From Archaeoglobaceae archaeon (GTDB lineage: Archaea; Halobacteriota; Archaeoglobi; Archaeoglobales; Archaeoglobaceae), in contig JALSLC010000025.1 in the NCBI GenBank assembly GCA_026988525.1, positions 1 to 47,889 on the forward strand: 47,889 bases of DNA. The letters are read 5' to 3'. This document shows positions 1-7,321 of this stretch, in pieces. Every line of letters starts with the position of its first letter. The first letter of the stretch is position 1. The notes beneath the pieces are model-generated. The model saw only the letters and a program-made list of their open reading frames with translations, did no database searches and was not told the DNA's origin. Made by a program: the position numbers and the translations under genes.

Positions 1-286
1 CCTTGCTTAGCAAATCCGTGGATCCTCTCGAAACAGGGATCGAGTCCGATGCGGAAACGATGATCTTCGCTTTCGATCCTTTTATAGCATCCAACACACT
101 TTCGGGTAACTCGTGAGCGTAAACGAATATTGCGTCACTTCTCTCGATATCTTCAACGTGATCTTCACAGGAAGAAGAGTTTACGGCTATAAAATTAAAT
201 TTCCACCTATCTGACTCCTCCTTCAGCACTTCCTTCAAGACGGGAAGCATCGTAGCCCCGTAGCCTATTATGAAGCACAATCGCAT
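1..286 (-). CDS. CobN-like chelatase, N-terminal part (runs off window)
   Basis: The reverse strand encodes 95 uninterrupted residues from an ATG at 286 to the window edge. The N-terminus (MRLCFIIGYGATMLPVLKEV, then a SDAIFVYAHELPESVLDAI stretch and IIVSASDS) resembles the first Rossmann-like segment of archaeal CobN/magnesium-chelatase H proteins, where a strand-turn-helix is followed by a statement-like hydrophobic strand. A second, complete CobN-like gene lies at 3868-7305 on the other strand, so this looks like a divergent paralogue. CobN is the large tetrapyrrole-binding subunit that inserts cobalt (or another metal) with an AAA+ partner. Only about 8 % of the expected protein is visible, so the family call rests on the N-terminus and context; another large cytosolic protein is possible. 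Confidence 0.55.
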   Translation of the reverse strand, partial: MRLCFIIGYGATMLPVLKEVLKEESDRWKFNFIAVNSSSCEDHVEDIERSDAIFVYAHELPESVLDAIKGSKAKIIVSASDSIPVSRGSTDLLSK

Positions 287-404
287 AAAATTTTTGACTT
301 TTATTGGCATTTAAGTGTTATCTTCTATAGAGTTTATGTGCTGAATTGGCAGAAAAAATCACACAATCAAAAACGTTTATATTCAATCCTCGAAACCGAT
401 CCGT
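287..404. promoter_or_regulatory. Divergent promoter region between the two chelatase/transport units
   Basis: No gene is visible in this 118-base AT-rich gap. On the plus strand a TATA-like element (gtttatatt, 375-383) is centred about 26 bases before the ATG at 405, which fits a leaderless transcript. On the minus strand a weaker element (cttaaatg, about 309-316) lies at a similar distance from the ATG at 286. No clear operator palindrome was found. Confidence 0.5.
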
Positions 405-920
405 ATGAAACTTGCACCCCTTCTACTCATCCTGCTTTTAGTTCCGGTTCATGCGTTAAACGTGAACGTCCCGTCAAACGTCGGAGTCAATGAGAAGTTC
501 AACATCACCGTAAAGCTGAACGGATCTTCCGTCGTCGGCTTGGCCTTAGAACTTCCGAACGGGTTGGAATTCGTCAACAGTTCCGTTCCCTACAAGATTT
601 CGGATAACACCGTTGCCCTCGCGATCGTGAACGGATCTTATGCTATCTGCACGCTTAAAGCTTTGAAGTGCGGCCGATACGAACTTAAAATAAGGTGGAG
701 CGACTTTCTGAGCGGGAAAAACGGAACGTTGGTCAGATGGATTTACGTTTCGCCTAAACCGTCCCTAACCCCAACAGAAACAGTCACCCCAACCGCAACT
801 CCCACTCGATACATGCCGACGCCAACGCCCACGACACCGGTTACTCCAACCAAAAAGACTCCGGGTTTCGAATTCATGGTTGCAATTTTAGCGATGCTAA
901 TTGCGCTGAGGAGGTGGTAG
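405..920 (+). CDS. Cohesin-like surface protein with PGF-CTERM anchor
   Basis: The 171-residue protein has a signal peptide (about residues 1-17), one beta-rich domain (about 18-115) and a Thr/Pro-rich linker (about 116-150). It ends in a C-terminal signal: PGF, a hydrophobic helix and RRW. PGF-CTERM tails are processed by archaeosortase A and fix proteins to the archaeal cell surface. The beta domain, with strands such as VGVNEKFNITVKL and a GLEFVNSS step, resembles the cohesin fold (carbohydrate-binding-like jelly roll). Cohesin domains are known in Archaeoglobus. The start ATG at 405 is supported by a TATA box about 26 bases upstream. It lies one base before the binding-protein gene, so the two are co-transcribed. 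The cohesin assignment is pattern-based; a general Ig-like stalk is the alternative. Confidence 0.7.
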   Translation: MKLAPLLLILLLVPVHALNVNVPSNVGVNEKFNITVKLNGSSVVGLALELPNGLEFVNSSVPYKISDNTVALAIVNGSYAICTLKALKCGRYELKIRWSDFLSGKNGTLVRWIYVSPKPSLTPTETVTPTATPTRYMPTPTPTTPVTPTKKTPGFEFMVAILAMLIALRRW

Positions 921-921
921 C

Positions 922-2070
922 GTGAGGAGAATAATTCTCGTCTTAGCTCTGCTGATATTCAGCGTGAGTCTGGCAAACGCGTCTTACATGGATCTGTTTA
1001 AGGACGGCAGGATAACCAAAGCCGAGCTTACCAATGCAGTCCTGAACTACATGCTCCACAAATCTAACTTGAGCTTCGAAGACGTTTGCGACGCATCCTA
1101 CGTTTACCTCTACTGGCACGGAAAACCTAAGACTATCGTAGATTCCGCGAACGATACCATAACGATTTACAGACCCGTTAAGAGGATAGTAGCGTTGTCA
1201 GTCGATTCTGCGGAAGCTCTGGCGATACTCGGTGCTAAGGGGGAAGTAGTAGGGGTAAGCAAATACGTTAAGGAAGAAAAGAGGCATTTCCCCGTTCTGA
1301 GTAAGTTGCCTTCCGTCGGAAGTTGCTTTAGCCCAAATGTGGAGGCGATAGTCGAGTTGCATCCCGATATTGTAATAACTTACGTGAAGTGGCCGGATAA
1401 GAGCGAACTCGAAGACAAAATAAAGCTCGTGGATCCGAGCATAAAGGTGGTAAGGCTTGACTTCTACAAAGCCTCAACGCTAAGAGAAGAGATGGAGAAA
1501 CTGGGCTATCTGCTCGATAAGGAAGAAAACGCAACCAAATACGTGAAGTGGTTCGACAAGTGGCTGAATTTCGTGAAGTCGAGGATTCCGGAAGAGAAGG
1601 TTAAAGTTTACACGTGCGGGAAACCCCTCAAAGCTTTCGGAGAGGGAACCGGCCTATACGATTTAACGGTCATGGCCGGAGGAGACAACGTTCTGAAGGG
1701 GAAGAAGGGATACTTCGACGTCGATCCGGAGCAGGTCGTCCTTTGGGCTCCACAAGTCATAGTAAGCTGGTGCTACGCGAAGGGATACAGTCCGGAAGCT
1801 AAGGAGATTATGAAAGAGAGGTTCCTGCAGATAGTGGAATTTCCGGGATGGGAGGACGTTCCGGCCGTGAAAAACGGAAGGGTTTACGTTATATCGTCGG
1901 ACATAGGCTCTTCCCCAGCTCTACCGGTTGGGTTGGTGACTGTTGCGAAGTGGCTTTATCCGGAGAAGTTCAAGGATGTCGATCCCAAGGGGATCATGCA
2001 GGAATACGTAAGCGAATTCTTACACCTGAAGTTCAACGTGAGCGAAGGATGCTTCGCGTATCCGCAATAG
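922..2070 (+). CDS. ABC transporter substrate-binding protein, BtuF/FhuD class, with dockerin/EF-hand-like N-terminus
   Basis: This 382-residue exported protein captures a metal-chelate or corrinoid for the BtuCD-like transporter encoded next. It has a signal peptide (1-20, cut site near ANA-S) with no lipobox cysteine. It then has a loop, D24-x-x-x-D28-G29-x-I31-x-x-x-E35, with EF-hand/dockerin spacing (position 3 is Phe, not Asp/Asn), followed by a short linker. The PF01497-type two-lobe fold begins near residue 85 (KRIVALSVDSAEALAILG, then NVEAIVELHPDIVI at about 139-152). GTG at 922 is one base after the upstream stop. Cobalamin, haem and ferric siderophore ligands cannot be told apart by eye; the CobN neighbours make a tetrapyrrole or cobalt-related ligand plausible. 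Confidence 0.85.
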   Translation: MRRIILVLALLIFSVSLANASYMDLFKDGRITKAELTNAVLNYMLHKSNLSFEDVCDASYVYLYWHGKPKTIVDSANDTITIYRPVKRIVALSVDSAEALAILGAKGEVVGVSKYVKEEKRHFPVLSKLPSVGSCFSPNVEAIVELHPDIVITYVKWPDKSELEDKIKLVDPSIKVVRLDFYKASTLREEMEKLGYLLDKEENATKYVKWFDKWLNFVKSRIPEEKVKVYTCGKPLKAFGEGTGLYDLTVMAGGDNVLKGKKGYFDVDPEQVVLWAPQVIVSWCYAKGYSPEAKEIMKERFLQIVEFPGWEDVPAVKNGRVYVISSDIGSSPALPVGLVTVAKWLYPEKFKDVDPKGIMQEYVSEFLHLKFNVSEGCFAYPQ

Positions 2071-3071
2071 AGGAATACGAAAAATATTCCTTGGGGAAGG
2101 TTTTGTTCATCCTAACAATTTTATTATTACTGATCTTAGCCGCCGGAATCGCCGTAACTTTGGGTTCGTATCCGATACCGTTCTTCAAGGTCTATTCGAT
2201 CCTAATAGAGCATCCGAACAGCGTTGAAGGGAGGATCGTCTGGTTCCTAAGAGTTCCGAGGGTTCTTATGGCGATAATAGCCGGCTCCGCTTTGGCATGT
2301 GCAGGAGCCATGACCCAAGGGATTCTCAGAAATCCTCTTGCCACACCCTACACTTTGGGAATATCATCTGCCGCGGGCTTAGGAGCGGCGATTGCAATCC
2401 TCTATTTGGGAAGCTACGCTGTAATACCGAACGCCTTCGTATTTTCCCTAATACCGGTTTTCGTAATACTCGCGATAGCCAAGATGAGGGGAGCTACTCC
2501 AGAAACCATGATTCTGGCAGGAATAGCGATGCTCTACATATTCAGCGCTGTGACGACGCTTCTGATGTTCTTCGCGAATCCGGAAGATGTGAAGGAGATA
2601 TACTTCTGGATCGTCGGCGATTTGGGAAAGGCCAGCTGGAAGGCTATTCTTCCAACCTTCGCATCCTTAGCGGTATGCTTCATCTTGCTCTTCTGGAAGA
2701 CTTGGGACGTCAACGTGATTATGATAGCTGGCGATGAGACTGCGAAAAGCTTGGGTGTGAATCCGGAAAGACTCAGGATCTTCGTGATGCTCATCTCCTC
2801 ATTCCTTACCGCATCCATAGTCAGCTTTACCGGAACGATAGGATTCGTATGCCTGGTAGCTCCGCATATATGCAGGATGATAATCGGCGGGGATTACAGA
2901 TATCTCCTTCCAGCCTCAACCCTATTCGGCGGTTTGCTTTTGCTTACGTGCGACACGATAGCGAGGACGGTTATGGCTCCGATAGTTCTACCCGTAGGAG
3001 TCATAACGAACTGCTTGGGCGGGCCGATGTTCCTCTATCTCTTGCTTAGAAGGAGGCGGGAGTATTGGTGA
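2049..3071 (+). CDS. ABC transporter permease, BtuC/FecCD family
   Basis: The 340-residue integral membrane protein has about ten hydrophobic helices and the FecCD-family hallmarks RVPRVLMAIIAGSALACAGAM near the N-terminus and GTIGFVCLVAPHICRMIIG near the C-terminus. It forms the channel for the substrate delivered by the preceding binding protein. I start it at ATG 2049, which overlaps the end of the binding-protein gene by 22 bases. The open frame extends back to 1848, but that part is a shadow of the upstream gene and has no family similarity. Its stop overlaps the start of the ATPase gene. The family length is about 330-350 residues, which fits. Confidence 0.9.
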   Translation: MLRVSAIEEYEKYSLGKVLFILTILLLLILAAGIAVTLGSYPIPFFKVYSILIEHPNSVEGRIVWFLRVPRVLMAIIAGSALACAGAMTQGILRNPLATPYTLGISSAAGLGAAIAILYLGSYAVIPNAFVFSLIPVFVILAIAKMRGATPETMILAGIAMLYIFSAVTTLLMFFANPEDVKEIYFWIVGDLGKASWKAILPTFASLAVCFILLFWKTWDVNVIMIAGDETAKSLGVNPERLRIFVMLISSFLTASIVSFTGTIGFVCLVAPHICRMIIGGDYRYLLPASTLFGGLLLLTCDTIARTVMAPIVLPVGVITNCLGGPMFLYLLLRRRREYW

Positions 3072-3823
3072 GGATTAGAATCAGGGAGTTGGAGTTCGAA
3101 TACAACAGCATTCCCGCGTTAAAGGGTATTTCGATCGACATAGGGGAGGAGTTCGTGGCGATAGTCGGCCCGAACGGGAGCGGAAAGACTACTCTGCTGA
3201 AGTGCATGTGCAAGATACTAAAGCCCAAGAAGGGCGTCGTCATGCTGAATGGTAGGGATATCAACGATTTGAGCCAGATGGAGATCGCCAAAAGGATCGG
3301 CTACGTCCCTCAAAACGTAAGCGGAACATTTCCGGCGAAGGTTTTCGAGGTAGTCTTGACTGGCAGAAGGCCATACATAGGATGGAAATGTAGCAGAAAA
3401 GATTTGGAAAAGGCTTCGGAAGTTCTGAGGGTTTTGGGATTGGAAGAATTGGCGATGAGGGATTTCGATACGCTGAGCGGGGGACAACAGCAGAAGGTTT
3501 TGATTGCGAGGGCTTTGGCTCAGGAGGTCGAAATATTGCTACTCGACGAGCCCACCGCAAATTTAGATCTGAAACATCAGCTCGAAGTCATGGAACTTCT
3601 GAAAAGTTTAACGAGAAAAGGTGTAACTGTTATTACTGCAATACACGACCTAAACTTAGCCTCGATGTTCGCGGACAGAATCGTTATGATGAGGGACGGC
3701 GAGATCTTCGCGATCGGAACGCCAAAAGATGTAGTAACCTCGGATAACGTCAGAGCCGTTTACGGTGTCGAGGTTAGAGTTCTGGAAGTGGATGGAAATC
3801 GCATAGTAGTTCCGCTGGCATAA
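3065..3823 (+). CDS. ABC transporter ATP-binding protein, BtuD/FecE family
   Basis: The 252-residue ATPase drives the importer encoded just upstream. Visible motifs are Walker A GPNGSGKT (35-42), Q-loop near VPQNVSG, signature LSGGQQQ (137-143), Walker B ILLLDEP (157-163) and the switch histidine in AIHDLN. Start is TTG 3065 or the adjacent GTG 3068; both overlap the permease stop, which implies translational coupling. Together with 922-3071 it forms a complete binding protein-permease-ATPase set. The substrate is not readable from the ATPase. CobN follows 44 bases later and may belong to the same transcript. Confidence 0.93.
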   Translation: MVRIRIRELEFEYNSIPALKGISIDIGEEFVAIVGPNGSGKTTLLKCMCKILKPKKGVVMLNGRDINDLSQMEIAKRIGYVPQNVSGTFPAKVFEVVLTGRRPYIGWKCSRKDLEKASEVLRVLGLEELAMRDFDTLSGGQQQKVLIARALAQEVEILLLDEPTANLDLKHQLEVMELLKSLTRKGVTVITAIHDLNLASMFADRIVMMRDGEIFAIGTPKDVVTSDNVRAVYGVEVRVLEVDGNRIVVPLA

Positions 3824-3867
3824 ACCTAACACAAAGATTTTTGTTTCGAAGTCAAGATAAATTGATC

Positions 3868-6800
3868 ATGCGTTCTATGCTCATAATAGCTTGGAACTCC
3901 CAGCACATCCACCAAGCTGTGAAGGATCTGACCGAGGAAGCAATAAGTTTTAAAATAGATGTTTTAGACGTTCAGACTTTGAATAGAACGAACGAACTTC
4001 CAGATCTCTCGAAATACGATATAGTGGTGATCAATCAGATGGGGAGAGGAGATTGGGAAAAAGAAATCGTTGAAAAAGCTAAGGATAAGATTTTCATAGC
4101 GTTCAATTCGAGCGTTGACGAACATTCTAACGTATCGAAAAAAGATTACGAAACTCTGAAGAGATATCTGGCTTACGACGGATTGGAGAATCTGAAGAAC
4201 TTCGTTAAGTTCTGCATGCGGTTAATAGATAAAAGTGTGAATGTCGAAGATCCAAAGCCGATGCCTTGGAACGGTATATACCATCCGAAGGGTGGACTGT
4301 TCGAAAATCTGAGGGATTATTTGAAGTGGTACGAGTTGAACTATAGCGATCTCGTAGGTTTGCTTTTCTATAGGGCGAGGTTTCTGTTCAGGAATACGGC
4401 TCACATCGACATGTTGATAGAGGAGCTTGAGAGAAGGGATATAGGTGTAATTCCAGTCTTTACGCTCACGTTTCCGGATAAGGATTTAGGAGCACCGGGA
4501 GTGGATGAAGCGATAAGGAAATACTTCTTCATGAACGATCGGCCTATCATATCCTTACTAATCTGGGGATTATACTTCAAGGTCTGCGACGACTTGAAAA
4601 TCCTCAAGAAGTTGGACGTGCCCGTTATAAACGCTATAGAGATCTACGCAAAAAGTCCTGAGGAGTGGATGAAAGATCCGAAGGGATTAAATCCGGTCAT
4701 GGTTTCGTTTGCGGTAGCTCTTCCGGAATTCAACGGTGTGATAAATCCGACGGTGTTTTCGGGTGAGATCCGAACTCAAACCGTTCTGAAGTCCGTTCCA
4801 ATAGAGGAAAGAATTAGGAGAATCGTTGAGCAGGTGGAGAGATGGCTTAAGCTTAGGAGGATGAAGAATTCGGAAAAGAAGGTAGCAATAGTTCTGCACA
4901 TCTCGGACATAGGCAATACCGAAGCTAACGTGGGAACCGCCTTAGGTTTGGATACGTTCGAAAGCGTTGTGGAAATACTCAGAGCTATGAAAAAGGCTGG
5001 CTATGACGTCAAAAACATACCCAAAGACGGAAGGGAACTTGCCAAGATGTTTTTAGAGAATAAACAGATGTGGGAGGGGATATGGAACTACAGTCCGAAT
5101 TACGCTTTCAAGATTTCGAAGGAAATGTATGCAAGGTGGTTTGAGGAGTTGCCTGAAAGGATCAGAAAATCGATGCTCGAAACTTGGGGGGAATTCGATG
5201 ATGTAGGGATTCCGGGAATTTCGTTCGGAAACGTCCTCGTAACTGTTCAGCCTCCAAGGGCTAAAACTTTCGATCCTGAGGAATTTCACAAGCTGATACA
5301 CAATCCAACCTTACCTATCCCCCATTACTACTACGCATTCTACAGATTTCTCAATGAAAACTTCGATGCGGTAATTCATTTAGGTAAACACGGAAGCGTG
5401 GAGTGGTTACCCGGAAAGAGCGTAGGTTTGTCCGAAGAATGCTATCCGGACTTATGTCTGCGTAGCATCCCAAACGTTTACGTTTACATAGTCAACAACC
5501 CTGCAGAGGGAACTCAGGCGAAAAGGAGGGGGTATTCGACGATAATAGATCATCTCCCACCATCCATGAAGAGATCGAACCGCTACGAAGAACTCGAAAT
5601 AGCCCTAAACGAATACTTCAAAGCTGAGGAGAGGGGGCTGAAAGAACAGAGGGAGATTGCAAAAAGGAGGATCATCGAGCTTGCGAAGAAGCTCAACTTC
5701 GAATTCAAGGATTTGGAGGATTTGCACACCAGGATAGTTGAGCAAAACGAATCCCTTTACTGCTACAGCCTCCACGTGTTCGGCAGGATAGATGAATCCA
5801 CTCTTGATGACTTCGTGAATTCCATAGTCAAGCCCGAAAGGTTCGTGCTGAAGGAGATGGGTGTAGATTACGCCGAATACCTTAGAAATCCGTTTAAGGT
5901 CGTAAACGGATACACTTTAGGCGAGATCGTTAACTCGATCAGAGATGAGGACATTCCGGAATTCTTAAAGGATGCGATGGAAAAGGCAAAAGCCGAAATC
6001 GAAGAGATGCGAATGGAAGTAAGAAGGAGGATAATGAACATAAGGGAGATCGAAAATCTTTTGAGAGCCTTGGAGGGCAAATTTATCGAACCTGCCCCAT
6101 CCGGAGATGTGACGAGAGGAAGGATGGAGGTTATACCCACTGGATTCAATTTCTATTCGGTGGATCCGAGAGCCATTCCGTCGAAGAGCGCTTGGGAAGT
6201 TGGAAAGAAGTTGGCCGAACAGCTGATCGATAAAATGATGAAGGAGAACGGGAAATATCCCGAAACGATAGCGTTCGTCGAATGGAGTAGCGATCCCATG
6301 AATACGGATGGAGAGCAGATAGCGCAGATTCTCTACCTATTGGGTGTCGAGCCCGTTTGGGAAGGGGATAGGGTGGTTGGGCTGAGCGTGATTCCGCTCG
6401 AAGACCTCAAAAGGCCGAGAATAGACGTGATAGTTAGAATAAGCGGTCTCTTCAGAGATACATTCATGAACCTCGTGGAACTTATAGATACAGCTGTTGC
6501 AAAGGTTGCGGGCTTGGACGAACCTCCTGATATGAACTACGTCAGAAAGCACTATCTCGAAGGCTTGAGACACAGGATTTTTGGAGATAAGCCCGGAGCA
6601 TACGGGGCTGGTGTAAACCATGCTATAAACTCCTCACATTGGCAGAGCGAGGAAGAGCTTGCGGAGATATACATAAACTGGGGTTGCTACGCCTACGGAA
6701 AGGATGCGTTCGGTGTGGAAGCTAAGGAGGAATTTAAGCTCGGCCTTAAGAGAGTTGAGGCCGTCGTGAGAAATCATTACACCGACGAATGGGACATAAC

Positions 6801-7305
6801 GGACGACGACTGTCCATACGCATTCCAAGGAGGTTTGGCGTTAACGGTGGAGAAGTTGACCGGAAAGAGACCGAAAGTTCTCATAGGGGATACGAGGAAT
6901 CCAGAGTCAGCGAAGATTGTAGATGCAAAGGAGGAAATCGAGAGGGTTGTGAGAAAGACCCTACTGAACGACGACTGGATTGAGGGTATGAAGAGGCACG
7001 GATACAAGGGAGCTGGAGACATCATGAAGAAGATCGTAAACGTTTACGGATGGCAGGTAACGACGAAGGCCGTGAAGGATTGGATATTCGACGAGATCGC
7101 CGAGAGGTTCGTGCTCGATGATAATATGAGGGAGTGGTTTAAGGAGAACAACCCCTATGCCGTGGAAGAGATAGCGAGGAGACTGCTCGAGGCGTATAAG
7201 AGGGGACTGTGGAAGGCAAAAGATGAAACAATTGAGAAGCTTAAGGAAATATATGTAGATATTGATGGCTATCTCGAAGACGATAAATTAATTTTAAATA
7301 TTTGA
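3868..7305 (+). CDS. cobN: CobN/magnesium-chelatase subunit H family protein
   Basis: About 1145 residues, the expected size for CobN. In cobalamin synthesis this subunit binds the tetrapyrrole and receives cobalt with the help of AAA+ (CobS/ChlI-like) and VWA (CobT/ChlD-like) subunits. Diagnostic sequence is near residues 503-540: HLGKHGSVEWLPGK, then NVYVYIVNNPAEGTQAKRRG and DHLPP. A C-terminal half has EWSSDPMNTDGEQIAQ and GINHAINS-like stretches. I prefer ATG 3868 (or 3877) over the in-frame TTG at 3841 because MRSMLIIAWNS begins like a Rossmann strand. It is linked to the upstream BtuFCD importer. No AAA+ chelatase partner is visible in the high-GC flank. Archaea carry several CobN-like paralogues, so cobalt specificity is inferred. 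Confidence 0.87.
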   Translation: MRSMLIIAWNSQHIHQAVKDLTEEAISFKIDVLDVQTLNRTNELPDLSKYDIVVINQMGRGDWEKEIVEKAKDKIFIAFNSSVDEHSNVSKKDYETLKRYLAYDGLENLKNFVKFCMRLIDKSVNVEDPKPMPWNGIYHPKGGLFENLRDYLKWYELNYSDLVGLLFYRARFLFRNTAHIDMLIEELERRDIGVIPVFTLTFPDKDLGAPGVDEAIRKYFFMNDRPIISLLIWGLYFKVCDDLKILKKLDVPVINAIEIYAKSPEEWMKDPKGLNPVMVSFAVALPEFNGVINPTVFSGEIRTQTVLKSVPIEERIRRIVEQVERWLKLRRMKNSEKKVAIVLHISDIGNTEANVGTALGLDTFESVVEILRAMKKAGYDVKNIPKDGRELAKMFLENKQMWEGIWNYSPNYAFKISKEMYARWFEELPERIRKSMLETWGEFDDVGIPGISFGNVLVTVQPPRAKTFDPEEFHKLIHNPTLPIPHYYYAFYRFLNENFDAVIHLGKHGSVEWLPGKSVGLSEECYPDLCLRSIPNVYVYIVNNPAEGTQAKRRGYSTIIDHLPPSMKRSNRYEELEIALNEYFKAEERGLKEQREIAKRRIIELAKKLNFEFKDLEDLHTRIVEQNESLYCYSLHVFGRIDESTLDDFVNSIVKPERFVLKEMGVDYAEYLRNPFKVVNGYTLGEIVNSIRDEDIPEFLKDAMEKAKAEIEEMRMEVRRRIMNIREIENLLRALEGKFIEPAPSGDVTRGRMEVIPTGFNFYSVDPRAIPSKSAWEVGKKLAEQLIDKMMKENGKYPETIAFVEWSSDPMNTDGEQIAQILYLLGVEPVWEGDRVVGLSVIPLEDLKRPRIDVIVRISGLFRDTFMNLVELIDTAVAKVAGLDEPPDMNYVRKHYLEGLRHRIFGDKPGAYGAGVNHAINSSHWQSEEELAEIYINWGCYAYGKDAFGVEAKEEFKLGLKRVEAVVRNHYTDEWDITDDDCPYAFQGGLALTVEKLTGKRPKVLIGDTRNPESAKIVDAKEEIERVVRKTLLNDDWIEGMKRHGYKGAGDIMKKIVNVYGWQVTTKAVKDWIFDEIAERFVLDDNMREWFKENNPYAVEEIARRLLEAYKRGLWKAKDETIEKLKEIYVDIDGYLEDDKLILNI

Positions 7306-7321
7306 TTTTAAACTTTAACAT

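Noticed and set aside
1848-2048. In-frame upstream extension of the permease gene
   Set aside because: It overlaps the binding-protein gene in another frame and has no FecCD similarity; ATG 2049 gives a normal length.
2297-2737. 146-codon open frame within the permease gene
   Set aside because: Shadow frame over a clear membrane protein, with Arg/Asp/Ser bias typical of frame-shifted translation.
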